A stretch of 64,000 bases of DNA, from the NCBI GenBank assembly GCA_017416915.1, contig JAFQAN010000005.1, forward strand, positions 62,001-126,000. The letters are read 5' to 3'. Position numbers and translations under genes: made by a program. Shown here one piece after another: positions 1 through 9,790 of this stretch. A model generated the notes under the pieces. It was not told the origin of the DNA, did not search any database, and worked only from the letters and a program-made list of their open reading frames with translations. The stretch comes from Alistipes sp. GTDB lineage: Bacteria > Bacteroidota > Bacteroidia > Bacteroidales > Rikenellaceae. Numbering within the stretch: the first letter of the stretch is position 1; every line of letters starts with the position of its first letter.

Positions 1-731
1 AGGTCGGCTTTGTTCTTCTCGACAAAGTCGGGGTCCTCCTTAACGGCGTCGCGTAGGGTGTAAAGGAACGATGTTTTGAGTCCCGAGAACGAGTAGTCGA
101 ACTCGCCCTCGACGTGTGGCTTAGCGAACTTAAATGCCTTGCTGTCGCCCTCCTTTGCGAGGCGGTCGATAATGGGACCTCCTGGGTAGGGTAGCCCCAT
201 CACCTTGGCGCACTTGTCGAACGCTTCGCCTGCGGCATCGTCGATGGTGGTGCCAATAATCTCCATATCGCAGGGCGAATCGACACGCACAATCTGCGTA
301 TGTCCACCGCTCACAAGTAGGCAGAGGAACGGAAAGTCGGGGTGGGGTATCTCCCTGTCGGGCATATCGACAAAGTGCGATAGGATGTGTCCTTGTAGAT
401 GATTGACTTCTACAAGGGGGATGTTGTTTGCTATGGATAGACCCTTGGCAAACGAAACGCCTACGAGCAACGAGCCGAGCAGACCTGGACCGCGCGTGAA
501 GGCTATGGCATCGACTTTGTCGATGGTGATGCCCGCCTCTTTAAGGGCGGTATCGACAACGGGGATGATATTTTGTTGGTGGGCGCGCGAGGCAAGCTCA
601 GGAATTACGCCGCCATACTTCTGATGTACTGCCTGTGAGGCGATTACGTTTGAAAGAAGTACGCGATTTCGTATTACCGCTGCCGATGTGTCGTCGCACG
701 ACGACTCGATTCCAAGTATTGTTATGTCCAT
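1..731 (-). CDS. tsaD: TsaD, tRNA N6-threonylcarbamoyladenosine transferase (5' part of gene)
   Basis: This is the catalytic subunit for transfer of the threonylcarbamoyl group to A37 of ANN-decoding tRNAs. The gene starts at the ATG whose complement is 729-731 and runs off the left edge, giving 243 codons of an expected ~340. Reading the minus strand shows the N-terminal [15 protein letters not shown] motif, the metal-binding HLQGH (H111 and H115), SGGHT, GEAFDK, GLPYPGG and YSFSGLKT, all diagnostic for the Kae1/TsaD family. It is divergent from tamB with 89 bp between the starts, an arrangement I recall as common in Bacteroidales. The C-terminal third is not visible. Confidence 0.96.
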   Translation of the reverse strand, partial: MDITILGIESSCDDTSAAVIRNRVLLSNVIASQAVHQKYGGVIPELASRAHQQNIIPVVDTALKEAGITIDKVDAIAFTRGPGLLGSLLVGVSFAKGLSIANNIPLVEVNHLQGHILSHFVDMPDREIPHPDFPFLCLLVSGGHTQIVRVDSPCDMEIIGTTIDDAAGEAFDKCAKVMGLPYPGGPIIDRLAKEGDSKAFKFAKPHVEGEFDYSFSGLKTSFLYTLRDAVKEDPDFVEKNKAD

Positions 732-820
732 AGCTAACTCTTTTTTGTCGTTTTTTTTCTATTTATATAGAAAAATTATTACTTTTGTGAGTTAATTGCA
801 TATAAAGTGTAAACGTTTCA

Positions 821-3800
821 ATGCGCAAAGTTATAAAAATATTGGCAAAGGTGCTATCAACAATCATCTTGTTGTTGATATTTTTGCCCATTTTCGTAAC
901 TTTGCTCCTCAGCGTCGATAGCATCCAAAACTATGTCGTGGATAGGGCTACGGCGGTCATCAGCGAAAAGCTCGAAACAGAGGTCTCGATAGGTCGTATC
1001 GACTTGGACCTCTTCTCGCGCGTACGTGTGCAGGACTTCTACGTCGAGGATTACGAACAAGATACGTTGCTCTATGTGCGCGAGGCTAAGGCTCTCTTCA
1101 CAAGTTTTAATATCAAGCGTACGGGACTCTGCATATCGGATGCCGAGGCAACGGGTGCCGAGCTGCACATCCGCGAGATGAAAAATGGCGAGATAAACAT
1201 CCGTCCTATCGTGCAACGTCTGACCAACCCAAACGGAAAGGGTCAGTTTAGGCTATATATCGACCATATCCACGCCTACGATATGCGCTTTACGTATGAG
1301 CGCCAGCAGCATCGCGACCCCGAGTACGGCGTAGATTATTCGGATATGGATATTCGCAATATCAACGCCTGCCTCAAAGACTTTGCCGTAGTTAAGAGCA
1401 AGGTGTGGGGCGATATTGTGGAGCTGTCGGCAGAGGAGAAGAGCGGCTTTAAGCTCGACGACTTCACAGGATACTTCTTTGTGGATAAGGGTGTCATACG
1501 CTTCGATAATGTGGTGGCACGTACCGAGCAGTCGCAAGTATATCTGCCCGAGATGAGTATCGAGGGTGGTAGCTGGGAGTGTTATAAGCACTACATCGAC
1601 GATGTGCGTATGGTGGGTAGTGTGGAGCGCACAACGCTCTCGACCGACGATATTGGCTACTTTGCCCCAGGGCTACGCGATTGGCATACTACCGTCGGCG
1701 ATGTGTCGCTAACGTTCGATGGTGTGGTGCGCGACTTTACGGGCGAACTTATAAATGCCAATATCGGCAATAGTAGCTATGCTGCGGCAGATGTGCATAT
1801 CACGGGTCTTCCCGAGTGGCGTACGGCAAACTATGTCGTGGGCGTCAAAAAACTACACCTTACCGCGGGCGACGCAAACGAGATTGTGGCAAACGTAACG
1901 AAACGACAGCTCCCTGCGGGGGTACAACGCATCGTTGAGCGTGTGGCGTGGACGGATGTTCGCGCGACGTTTGGTGGAAAGTTGGATAGCTTCCGTGTGG
2001 TGGGTAACGCCTCTACCTCGCAGGGTAACCTTACGGCGAATGTTACGATGCGCAAGCAGCCGCAGGGCGCATATAAGGTTGATGGCACGGTGGATACTAA
2101 GAGCCTCAACCTCGGTGGTCTGCTCGGCAATAGGTCGCTTGGCGCTATGAGTTCGCATATTGTCGCCAACGCAACCCTTGGCGATAACCTTGCGGCAAAG
2201 GTAGATGCCGATGTAAGTAGTCTGCACTTTGGTAACTACACCTACACCAATATTGCAGTTAGTGGCGATGTGGCGGATGATAACTATTCGGCGGTGGTCA
2301 ATGCCAACGACCCCAACCTGCGTTTCGACCTCTATGGCGCTATAAACCTCGCCGAGGAGCAGCACGCCTACGACTTCTCGTTGATGCTCGACCGTGCCGA
2401 CCTGCACGCCTTGGGCATAAATCGCCGCGATAGTATCTCGGAGTTATCGGCGATGGTGGGTCTTCGTGCCAACGGCAACTCGCTCGATAGAATCTCTGCT
2501 GAGGCGAGTGTTGCAGATATAAGGTATCGCTACAACGACGCTGAGCTTGCTACCGACCGCCTGACGTTGGAGGTAACCAACAGCCACGGCGAGGATAACT
2601 TAAAATATGTGGGTATCGACTCCGACTATTTTGCGGTGCAGTATCAGAGCCGTCTGCCCTATAAGCAGATGTTCGAGTACATATACAACTCGCTTAAAAC
2701 ATACATCCCACTGCTCTACGACACGTCGAGCGAGCAAGCCGTGGTGGCAGATAAGGGTGCGGTGGCGAACTACTACTCGATAATACAGTTTAGCGCCAAG
2801 GAGGATATCAATGACCTGCTTGCCGCCATTGTCGGTGGTGTGATGGTAGCCCCCGATACGTCGCTAAGGTTTATGTTTAGCCCATCGAGCAACCTCCTCT
2901 CGCTAAACGCCAAGAGCGAGGCGTTGGAGTATCGTGGTGTCATTATGGCAAATGCTGAGGTCGATGTGAACAATCGCAGCGACTCGCTCTCGATGTGGAT
3001 AAATTCGTCGGGCATATATCTCGGCACACGCTTAGTTATGCCCAACTTCTCGGCTACGGGTGGTGCGCACCAAAATCGCATCAGCCTTACCGCAGGCTTC
3101 AACGATCGACAGAACAAGCAGTCGGGTATGCTTGGTGTGAGTGCTAAGTTTAGCCGAAATGCCGCGACAAATCGTCGTTCGATACATATCGACATCACGC
3201 CGTCGCACTTTACCACCTCTACGCAGCAGTGGAAGCTCTCGTCTAAGGGTATCGACATCGACTCATCGCGTATCAGCATCCGCGACCTGCGCATAGCGCG
3301 CCCCGAGCAGCAGCTCATCATCGACGGCGTGGCGTCGCGTTCACGCAACGACTCGATACGCCTTACGCTCAACAACTTCGACCTGTCGCCGCTCTCGGCA
3401 CTTGTCGAGCGCTGGGGCTACAACCTCGAAGCACGTTCGACGGGCTATGCTACCGTGAAGTCGGCGTTGCGTGGTCAGGAGATTGAGGCGCGCATTGACC
3501 TCGACTCGATACGTGTGAATGGCATTGCGGCACCTCCGCAGCTTATCACCTCGCAGTGGGACTTCGAGCAAAACCGCGCCCGTGTCTTCATCAGCGATAG
3601 GGAGTCGCGCGACACGGTGATACGTGGTTACTACCGCCCGCAGGGTACGCACTACTATGCACGTGCCAATATGAAGCGTATCAAACTCGAACTCATATCG
3701 CCATTCTTGAAGGGTATAATATCGGATATTGACGGTTTGGCGGATATTGACGTAAACATCCAGGGTAAGGGTCGTATAGCATCGCTCAATGGTGGGGCTA

Positions 3801-5428
3801 AGGTGCGCGACATCGGTGCTACGGTGGACTTTACCAAGGTGCGCTACACAGCGCCCGAGGGCGAGCTGTCGGTTAAGAATAACCACATCTACGCCAACGG
3901 TATCGCCGTCTATGATGGAGAGGGAAATGTGGGCCACTACAATATGGACCTCAGCCTTGAACACCTATCCAACGTAACGTTCGACATATCGGTAGATGCC
4001 GATAAGATGCTCGTTTTGGATACCGAGGCGAAGGATAATGACCTCTTCTATGGACACGTCTTTGCGTCGGGTTCAGCGCGTTTTGCGGGAGATAAGCGCG
4101 ACTTGAAGATAGACATCGAGGCGCGTAGCGAGGATAACTCGACATTCTTTATGCCGCTCTCGGGTAAGGAGGATGCGACGTATGCCGACTTCGTGAAGTT
4201 TAAGCAGCCCGAGGTTGAGAGGCCCGATACCACAGCATTCCTCACGCGCCGTATGATGGCGTACGAGCGCAAAAATCGCCCCGTGAACACTATGGGTAGC
4301 GTGATGGACCTCGATATGAACTTGGATGTTCAGCCAAACACCGAGATACAGCTCGTCATCGACCCCACGGTGGGCGATATTATCAAGGGACGTGGCCACG
4401 GACAGCTTGCTATGCACTTTGTGCCAAAGGCAAATATCTTGGAGATGCGCGGTCAATATACCATTACCGAGGGAACATACCTCTTCACGTTGCAGAATAT
4501 CTGGAATAAGAAGTTTACTGTTGAGCCAGGCTCTACGGTTACGTGGGAGGGCGACCCGATGGGTGCAATTCTCGATATCAACGCCGTGTATAATGTTAAG
4601 GCGTCGCTCAAACCGCTGCTTGGCGCCTCTATGCAGGGCTACGATATGGCGCGCGCCGTGCCTGTGGATTGCTACATCAAACTCACCGACGAGCTTATGT
4701 CGCCTACGGTAACCTTCGATGTGCAGGTGCCAAACGTAGCACCCGAGATACAGACCGTCATACAGTCCGCCCTGAATGACCAGCAGGCTATCGCTACGCA
4801 GATGTTCTGGCTGTTGGCGGCAAACACGTTTAGCGCCGAGGATACGGGGGCTATGGGTGCATCGCTCTCTGCGACCACGGGCTTCGAGCTGCTCTCCAAT
4901 CAGCTCAGCAACTGGCTCTCGGGCGATGACTACAACATCGTGCTACGCTACCGTCCGCGTACCGAGCTTACGGGCGACGAGGTCGATTTGGGCTTCTCGA
5001 AGAGTCTGTTCGACAACCGTCTGTTGGTGGAGTTGGAGGGCGGTTACCTCTCGGATGTGTCGGCGCAGACCACTGAGAATGCCTCAAACTTCGTGGGCGA
5101 GGCGTTCGTTACATACCTTATCGACCCCGACGGCTCGTTCCGCTTCCGAGGCTTCACGCAGACCATCGACCGCTACGGCGAGAATCAGGGTATGCAGGAG
5201 ACAGGCGTGGGACTCTATTACAGCGAGAGTTTCAATACGTTCAAGGACTTGGCGGCAAGCATCAAACGTCGTGTCATCAACCCTGAGCGCGCTGCCGAGC
5301 GACAGAAGATACGTGCCGAGCGCAAAGAGCGCAAGGCGGCAAGACATAACCCCGAGTCGAATGATGCGCCTCAAAACGACGCCGAGCCAGAGATTACGCC
5401 TATCGAGGATGCAGATATGCTCGACTAA
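821..5428 (+). CDS. tamB: Translocation/assembly module TamB-like protein
   Basis: The product is 1535 aa, the size usual for Bacteroidota TamB. Residues 8-28 form one N-terminal membrane anchor, followed by a very long beta-rich body and a C-terminal TamB (DUF490) domain around residues 1150-1480 (for example the QLVIDPTVGDIIKGRG and RYRPRTELTGDEVDLGFSKS stretches). The last ~60 residues are a charged Arg/Lys/Glu-rich tail. Proteins of this family span the periplasm as a hydrophobic groove and help move lipid and outer-membrane protein cargo between membranes. No TamA/BamA-like partner is adjacent here. A TACTTTTG box at 780-787 could be its -7 element, but no TTG lies at the right distance. 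Confidence 0.93.
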   Translation: MRKVIKILAKVLSTIILLLIFLPIFVTLLLSVDSIQNYVVDRATAVISEKLETEVSIGRIDLDLFSRVRVQDFYVEDYEQDTLLYVREAKALFTSFNIKRTGLCISDAEATGAELHIREMKNGEINIRPIVQRLTNPNGKGQFRLYIDHIHAYDMRFTYERQQHRDPEYGVDYSDMDIRNINACLKDFAVVKSKVWGDIVELSAEEKSGFKLDDFTGYFFVDKGVIRFDNVVARTEQSQVYLPEMSIEGGSWECYKHYIDDVRMVGSVERTTLSTDDIGYFAPGLRDWHTTVGDVSLTFDGVVRDFTGELINANIGNSSYAAADVHITGLPEWRTANYVVGVKKLHLTAGDANEIVANVTKRQLPAGVQRIVERVAWTDVRATFGGKLDSFRVVGNASTSQGNLTANVTMRKQPQGAYKVDGTVDTKSLNLGGLLGNRSLGAMSSHIVANATLGDNLAAKVDADVSSLHFGNYTYTNIAVSGDVADDNYSAVVNANDPNLRFDLYGAINLAEEQHAYDFSLMLDRADLHALGINRRDSISELSAMVGLRANGNSLDRISAEASVADIRYRYNDAELATDRLTLEVTNSHGEDNLKYVGIDSDYFAVQYQSRLPYKQMFEYIYNSLKTYIPLLYDTSSEQAVVADKGAVANYYSIIQFSAKEDINDLLAAIVGGVMVAPDTSLRFMFSPSSNLLSLNAKSEALEYRGVIMANAEVDVNNRSDSLSMWINSSGIYLGTRLVMPNFSATGGAHQNRISLTAGFNDRQNKQSGMLGVSAKFSRNAATNRRSIHIDITPSHFTTSTQQWKLSSKGIDIDSSRISIRDLRIARPEQQLIIDGVASRSRNDSIRLTLNNFDLSPLSALVERWGYNLEARSTGYATVKSALRGQEIEARIDLDSIRVNGIAAPPQLITSQWDFEQNRARVFISDRESRDTVIRGYYRPQGTHYYARANMKRIKLELISPFLKGIISDIDGLADIDVNIQGKGRIASLNGGAKVRDIGATVDFTKVRYTAPEGELSVKNNHIYANGIAVYDGEGNVGHYNMDLSLEHLSNVTFDISVDADKMLVLDTEAKDNDLFYGHVFASGSARFAGDKRDLKIDIEARSEDNSTFFMPLSGKEDATYADFVKFKQPEVERPDTTAFLTRRMMAYERKNRPVNTMGSVMDLDMNLDVQPNTEIQLVIDPTVGDIIKGRGHGQLAMHFVPKANILEMRGQYTITEGTYLFTLQNIWNKKFTVEPGSTVTWEGDPMGAILDINAVYNVKASLKPLLGASMQGYDMARAVPVDCYIKLTDELMSPTVTFDVQVPNVAPEIQTVIQSALNDQQAIATQMFWLLAANTFSAEDTGAMGASLSATTGFELLSNQLSNWLSGDDYNIVLRYRPRTELTGDEVDLGFSKSLFDNRLLVELEGGYLSDVSAQTTENASNFVGEAFVTYLIDPDGSFRFRGFTQTIDRYGENQGMQETGVGLYYSESFNTFKDLAASIKRRVINPERAAERQKIRAERKERKAARHNPESNDAPQNDAEPEITPIEDADMLD

Positions 5429-5475
5429 TATGGAAACGAAATAAATTAGAATAAATAACTAAAACTTAAACAACT

Positions 5476-6237
5476 ATGATTAAACTACTTAATGTGCCTG
5501 CTACGGAGTTGGTGGGCGAGGGTGCGGAGGGTGCCGCACAACTTGATTCGGCAGCTTTGGCTCAGCAGGCCTTGGCGCAGGCAAACGCTACGACCCCTGC
5601 TGGCGATATGTCGATTGGCTTCTTAGACCTCTTTCTTAGCGGTGGCTGGCTGATGTGGGTGTTGGTGCTGCTCGCAGGTGTGATGATCTTTATCTTTGTG
5701 GAGCGTTTCATCGCAATACGCAAGGCTACGACCATCGATTCAAACTTTATGAACCGCATCCGCGACTATATCTCGGAGGGTAACATCGCTGCGGCTATCG
5801 ACCTCTGCCGCCGTACCGACTCGCCAGTGGCGCGTATGATTGAGAAGGGTATCGAGCGCATCGGTCGTCCTATGGGCGACATTCAAACAGCCATCGAGAA
5901 TGTGGCAAATGTTGAGGTTGCGAAGCTCGAAACGGGTCTTCCTACGCTCGCCTCAATCTCTGGTGGTGCGCCGATGATTGGTTTCATGGGTACGGTAGTA
6001 GGTATGGTGCAGGTATTTATCGATATGTCGGCTGGTACGTCGGGCGGCATCGAGATACAGCAGCTCTCGTCGGGTATGTACGTTGCGATGGTTACCACCG
6101 TAGGTGGTCTTATTGTGGGTATCCCTGCATACTTTGCTCACAACTACCTCGTGGCACGTATCGAGAAGCTTATCTTCCGTATGGAGGCTACTACCATTGC
6201 ATTTATGGATATTTTGAACCAGCCCGTACAAAAATAG
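5476..6237 (+). CDS. exbB: MotA/TolQ/ExbB proton channel family protein
   Basis: The 253-aa inner-membrane protein has a ~45-residue N-terminal stretch, a first membrane segment (residues ~56-76, GWLMWVLVLLAGVMIFIFVE), a cytoplasmic loop, and two later segments (around 158-180 and 205-227) with the GGAPMIGFMGTVVGMVQVF motif typical of the ExbB/TolQ proton channel. It forms the channel with the ExbD product 7 nt downstream and energises TonB. The order exbB-exbD-tonB with near-zero spacing indicates one operon, with the DUF1573, MBL-hydrolase and trmD genes probably co-transcribed. Confidence 0.95.
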   Translation: MIKLLNVPATELVGEGAEGAAQLDSAALAQQALAQANATTPAGDMSIGFLDLFLSGGWLMWVLVLLAGVMIFIFVERFIAIRKATTIDSNFMNRIRDYISEGNIAAAIDLCRRTDSPVARMIEKGIERIGRPMGDIQTAIENVANVEVAKLETGLPTLASISGGAPMIGFMGTVVGMVQVFIDMSAGTSGGIEIQQLSSGMYVAMVTTVGGLIVGIPAYFAHNYLVARIEKLIFRMEATTIAFMDILNQPVQK

Positions 6238-6244
6238 ATGAGTT

Positions 6245-6685
6245 ATGGCTATTAAACGCAGTTCAAAAGTAGATTCGTCGTTCTCATCATCGTCGATGAC
6301 CGACCTCATCTTCCTCTTGCTGGTGTTTATGGTGTTGGCAACAACTATGATAAACCCCAACAACGCTGTGAAGCTCACGTTGCCGTCGTCGTCGAGCGAG
6401 GAGGGCGACCCCTCGGTCATCTCGCTATCGGTTGTTGGCGAGCCGTCGAGCGAGTCGGGCTACCGCTATGTCATCAATGGCGATGAGGAGTATTTCAGCG
6501 TGGGAGAGGTTGCTGGCGCACTGAAAACCAAGTATGACGCTTACGCCGCCCTCCCCGAGCAGGAGAAGCCCTATATATCGTTGCGTTGCGACGAGAAGGT
6601 TACGGTCGATGCTCTGGTCGAGATTATCGACCTTACGCGCGAACAGAAGTATAAGATGGTGTTAGCCACCAAAGAGAAGCGATAA
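6245..6685 (+). CDS. exbD: ExbD/TolR family biopolymer transport protein
   Basis: The 146-aa protein has one membrane segment near residues 18-42 (TDLIFLLLVFMVLATTMI). It contains the conserved membrane aspartate D20, which carries protons in ExbD/TolR proteins. The periplasmic domain follows and ends with the LVEIIDLTREQKYKMVLAT stretch typical of the family. Its stop codon shares one base with the start of the TonB gene (TAATG at 6683-6687), so translation is probably coupled. Confidence 0.95.
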   Translation: MAIKRSSKVDSSFSSSSMTDLIFLLLVFMVLATTMINPNNAVKLTLPSSSSEEGDPSVISLSVVGEPSSESGYRYVINGDEEYFSVGEVAGALKTKYDAYAALPEQEKPYISLRCDEKVTVDALVEIIDLTREQKYKMVLATKEKR

Positions 6686-7398
6686 TGGAGTACTACGACC
6701 CCATAGATCATACCTCGAAACGCTTTGCCGCGGTGGTCTCTGCGGTGGTCATGGCGCTGATAGCTGTGGTAATATGTTTCGTCCGTATCGACATCCACCC
6801 TTTAATCGTCGCGGAGCCTCCGTTGGAGATACTCCTCGAAGAGTTGGAGGAGGTCGTCGAGCAGCGAGATATGGACCACTCGCCTAAGCCCTCGGAGGAT
6901 GTGCGCAATGACTATCGCCCTGCGCACGTCGAGGAGGCGCGCACGGAGCAGAGCCAGCAGACCTCGGGTGAGGCAGAGAAGACGCAGACGGTTAATCCCA
7001 ACGCCCTATTCAAGCCCACGACGGGAAATAGCTTAGAGACACTACCCGAGGGTAACCGTCTCGCCCCCGATGGCGACCGCGAGTCGCACAAGGGCGAGGG
7101 TGCGGGATATAATCTGCAAGGTAGCGACCTTCTCGATGAGGGTCTGCGAGGACGCGGTCTGCGCGAGGCGCTGCCACGACCTACGGGAAGCTCGCAGGTG
7201 GCGGGTAAGGTCGTTGTGGCGGTAGTCATCGGCAGCGACGGCAATGTCATCTCTGCCGAGGTGCGCCAGGAGGGTACTACCACCAACGACGCAGAGCTAC
7301 GACGTAAGGCTGTCGAAGCTGCCCGCAAGGCAAAGTTCCGCCCGAGCGACCGTATGTCGCAGGGAGGAACGATTACCTATGTGTTTAACCTTAAATAG
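6685..7398 (+). CDS. tonB: TonB-like energy transducer
   Basis: The 237-aa protein has one N-terminal membrane segment (residues ~13-33), a Glu/Pro-rich periplasmic linker and a C-terminal TonB domain. That domain ends with the pattern VIGSDGNVISAEVRQEGTT, then AVEAARKAKFRP and GTITYVFNLK, typical of TonB C-termini in Bacteroidota. It would transmit proton-motive force from the ExbB-ExbD pair to outer-membrane TonB-dependent receptors such as SusC-like proteins. Start and spacing place it in one operon with exbB and exbD. Which receptor it serves cannot be told from this window. Confidence 0.92.
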   Translation: MEYYDPIDHTSKRFAAVVSAVVMALIAVVICFVRIDIHPLIVAEPPLEILLEELEEVVEQRDMDHSPKPSEDVRNDYRPAHVEEARTEQSQQTSGEAEKTQTVNPNALFKPTTGNSLETLPEGNRLAPDGDRESHKGEGAGYNLQGSDLLDEGLRGRGLREALPRPTGSSQVAGKVVVAVVIGSDGNVISAEVRQEGTTTNDAELRRKAVEAARKAKFRPSDRMSQGGTITYVFNLK

Positions 7399-7404
7399 CA
7401 GACA

Positions 7405-7797
7405 ATGAGACGGATATGTTGTATGTTGGTGCTGCTTGGTATGCTGCTTGCTACCGATAGGCTTACGGCTGCCGAGCCAGAGGGTGCTGTGGCGTTCTCT
7501 GCGAAGCTCTACGACTTGGGCGAGTTGAGTGTTGAGGATGACAAGCAGCTGCTCAGAGTGCCTTTTACCAATGTGAGCGATAAGCCGCTTGTGGTGTTGG
7601 AGGTGCGTACCTCGTGTTCGTGTACTACGGTGGAGTATGCGCGAGGTAAGATACTACCTGGCGAGCGCGGTGTACTCAACGTCACGGTCGATCCGTCGAA
7701 GGCGCCCGTGGGCAACTTCTACCGCGTGTTGCAGATAGTAACCACGGCATCGGAGACCCCGTCGAATATTACGCTCAAAGCTGTTATAACAAACTAA
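7405..7797 (+). CDS. DUF1573 family exported protein
   Basis: The 130-aa protein has a signal peptide (residues 1-23, ending LTAAEP) and one DUF1573 beta-sandwich domain, recognisable from TNVSDKPLVVLEVRTSCSCT and the later GNFYRVLQIVTTASE. DUF1573 proteins are common secreted or periplasmic proteins of Bacteroidota with no assigned biochemical role. It lies 6 nt behind tonB and 12 nt ahead of the MBL hydrolase, so it is probably part of the same transcript. Confidence 0.9.
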   Translation: MRRICCMLVLLGMLLATDRLTAAEPEGAVAFSAKLYDLGELSVEDDKQLLRVPFTNVSDKPLVVLEVRTSCSCTTVEYARGKILPGERGVLNVTVDPSKAPVGNFYRVLQIVTTASETPSNITLKAVITN

Positions 7798-7809
7798 AAA
7801 ACTAAATTT

Positions 7810-8478
7810 ATGAACGTAGCACGTTTGATTTTCAACCCTATACAGGAGAATACCTACGTTGTGTGGGACGATACCAAGGAGTGTATCATCATTGATGCGG
7901 GTAACTACTCGGCACGCGAGGATGCTATGCTCACGGACTTTATCCGCGAACACGACCTAAAACCCGTGATGGCGGTAAATACGCACGGACACTTCGACCA
8001 CGCTATGGGTGTGGCGTACGTCAAGGCCACCTATGATGTTCCGTTTGCCTGCTCGAAGAGAGATCAGTTTTTGGTCGATAGCGCGGTGCAGAGCGGTATG
8101 ATGTTTGGCGTTAAGTGCCAGCCTGTGCCTGCCATAGATATAGACTTGGACGCTGTTGATACCATCAAGTTTGGCAATACCGAGTTGCAGGTTTTGAAGA
8201 CGCCAGGCCACACGCCAGGCCACGTGTCGTTATATAATGCCGAGCGCAAGATACTCTTCACGGGCGACACGCTCTTCCGCGAGAGTATCGGACGTACCGA
8301 CCTGCCAGGTGGCGACTACTCGTGGATAATGCGCTCTATATTGGAGCAGATAGTGCCTCTGGGCGACGATGTTGAAATCTACCCAGGACATGGCGATAAG
8401 TCGGAGCTTGGCCACGAGACTATGTATAACCCCTTCATTACGGAGGTGCTTAACAACGAGATAAACTATAAGGGATAA
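7810..8478 (+). CDS. MBL-fold metallo-hydrolase (glyoxalase II-like)
   Basis: The 222-aa protein carries the metal-binding motif THGHFDH (H59, H61, D63, H64). Further metal ligands are in TPGHTPGH (around residue 135), FTGDTLF (around 153) and YPGHG (around 194). This is the layout of the YcbL/glyoxalase II-like branch of the metallo-beta-lactamase superfamily. It is predicted to be a cytoplasmic hydrolase of a thioester or similar substrate; the substrate cannot be derived from the sequence. It sits 11 nt upstream of trmD. Confidence 0.9.
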   Translation: MNVARLIFNPIQENTYVVWDDTKECIIIDAGNYSAREDAMLTDFIREHDLKPVMAVNTHGHFDHAMGVAYVKATYDVPFACSKRDQFLVDSAVQSGMMFGVKCQPVPAIDIDLDAVDTIKFGNTELQVLKTPGHTPGHVSLYNAERKILFTGDTLFRESIGRTDLPGGDYSWIMRSILEQIVPLGDDVEIYPGHGDKSELGHETMYNPFITEVLNNEINYKG

Positions 8479-8489
8479 GCTCAAAGAGT

Positions 8490-9164
8490 ATGCGTATCGA
8501 CATTATTACTGTTGTTCCCGAGCTGTTGGCGTCGCCTTTGAATGAGTCTATCTTGAAGCGCGCTCAGGAGTCGGGTCACGCCGAGATATATGTGCATAAC
8601 CTGCGCGACTACACCGACGATAAGCGTCGCACGGTGGATGACTATCCGTTTGGTGGCGAGGCGGGTATGGTTATGAAGATTGAGCCTGTGTATCGCTGCA
8701 TCGAGAAGCTGAAATCGGAGCGCGACTACGACGAGATTATCTTTACCTCGCCCGATGGCATCACCTACAATCAGCACGAGGCAAACCGCCTCTCGCTGAT
8801 GCAGAATATCATCATCCTCTGCGGACACTATAAGGGTATCGACTACCGCATCCGCGAACACCTCGTAACGCGCGAAATATCTATTGGCGACTATGTGCTT
8901 ACAGGCGGCGAGCTTGCTGCGTGTGTCATCGCCGACTCTGTTGTGCGTATCATCCCTGGTGCTATTGGCGACGAGGCGTCGGCGCTGACCGACTGTTTTC
9001 AGGACAACCTCCTTGCTCCGCCCGTATATACGCGTCCTGCCGAGTTTAATGGCTGGAAGGTCCCCGACGTATTGCTCTCGGGCAACTTTGCCGAGATTGA
9101 GAAGTGGCAGGATGAGCAGGCGTGGAGTAGGACGAAGGAGTTGCGACCTGATTTGTTAAAATAA
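8490..9164 (+). CDS. trmD: tRNA (guanine-N1)-methyltransferase TrmD
   Basis: TrmD methylates G37 of tRNAs reading CUN, CCN and CGG codons, using S-adenosylmethionine. The 224-aa length fits the family. The SPOUT knot motifs are clear: [20 protein letters not shown] and the AdoMet-binding [12 protein letters not shown] (around residues 132-143), followed by [12 protein letters not shown]. Unlike Proteobacteria, it is not linked to rpsP-rimM-rplS. It ends the operon; a repeat block follows. Confidence 0.97.
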   Translation: MRIDIITVVPELLASPLNESILKRAQESGHAEIYVHNLRDYTDDKRRTVDDYPFGGEAGMVMKIEPVYRCIEKLKSERDYDEIIFTSPDGITYNQHEANRLSLMQNIIILCGHYKGIDYRIREHLVTREISIGDYVLTGGELAACVIADSVVRIIPGAIGDEASALTDCFQDNLLAPPVYTRPAEFNGWKVPDVLLSGNFAEIEKWQDEQAWSRTKELRPDLLK

Positions 9165-9169
9165 CGGTG

Positions 9170-9293
9170 CTTGACGTGATAGCTGCGCATCAGCGCCGCC
9201 TCAATCATTGGGCTGAATGGAATGTACGTACAGTACTATCCATCCAGCCCAATCTCTTTATCGGCGACACTGCTACACCACTCTGACGCCAAG
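9170..9293 (+). repeat. Three-way-junction repeat module, copy A
   Basis: This 124-bp element is the first of five related copies (others at 19304, 24279, 46976 and 51534). It starts CTTGACGTGATAG and ends CTCTGACGCCAAG, forming a closing stem with one mismatch in this copy. Inside are a GCTGCG/CGCCGC hairpin (one mismatch) and a longer hairpin GGGCTGAATGGA...TCCATCCAGCCC. It is in the 3' intergenic region between trmD and the convergent gene at 9791. The bodies of A and the copies at 19304 and 51534 are nearly identical. Confidence 0.9.
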
Positions 9294-9331
9294 CAATCTC
9301 GCTTGGGAGCGTGGCGATAGCGCGCAGTTAG

Positions 9332-9474
9332 TAGGGAGTTTAGTGAGATTAGAGAATTTAGAGAGGTTAGGGAGCGCGCCGCTCGATTTAGCGGTATGAC
9401 GTCAGATACTTGGTTTGTAGCGGGCATTGCCCGCACATCCCTAAACTCCTTAATTTCCCTAAATTCCCTAATCA
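9332..9474. repeat. 9-bp unit array in inverted arms
   Basis: Five 9-bp units of the form TAGGGAGTT lie at 9332-9376. Four units of the complementary form CCCTAAATT lie at 9439-9474. The two arms could fold together around a ~62-nt loop that contains its own GCGGGC/GCCCGC hairpin. The same unit recurs, also as inverted arms, at 62525-62585. No coding sequence is supported here. Confidence 0.8.
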
Positions 9475-9505
9475 GCCACGTCCGATAGCGCACTGCCTCG
9501 CACAA

Positions 9506-9760
9506 CTGGGAACGCCTGGGAACGCCTGGGAACGCCTGGGAACGCCTGGGAACGCCTGGGAACGCCTGGGAACGCCTGGGAACGCCTGGGAACGCCTGGG
9601 AACGCCTGTGTTTTTTAGTGGTCCCGCGGTCCCGCGGTCCCGCGGTCCCGTTGTCTCGCTGTTTCGTTGGCGCGCCACCCAGTCATTCCCAGTCATTCTC
9701 AGTCATTCTTAGGCGTTCTCAGCAAATCGCGCGCCTCCCTGCCATCCTCAGCAAATCGCG
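9506..9760. repeat. 10-bp and 8-bp unit arrays, copy A
   Basis: Ten perfect copies of CTGGGAACGC fill 9506-9605. After a CTGTGTTTTTTAG spacer, an 8-bp array (GGTCCCGC and variants) runs 9620-9667. From about 9680 come inverted 10-bp units (CCCAGTCATT, CTCAGTCATT) that are complementary in type to the first array. The tail to 9760 holds two copies of an AGCAAATCGCGCGCCTCCC segment. Apparent ORFs in this block are by-products of the repeats. Confidence 0.92.
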
Positions 9761-9790
9761 CGCCTCCCATCCGTCCCTTAGCGCAGCTCG

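Noticed and set aside
4776..5444. 222-codon ORF in another frame at the end of tamB
   Set aside because: Arg/Ser-rich shadow of the tamB frame without family similarity.
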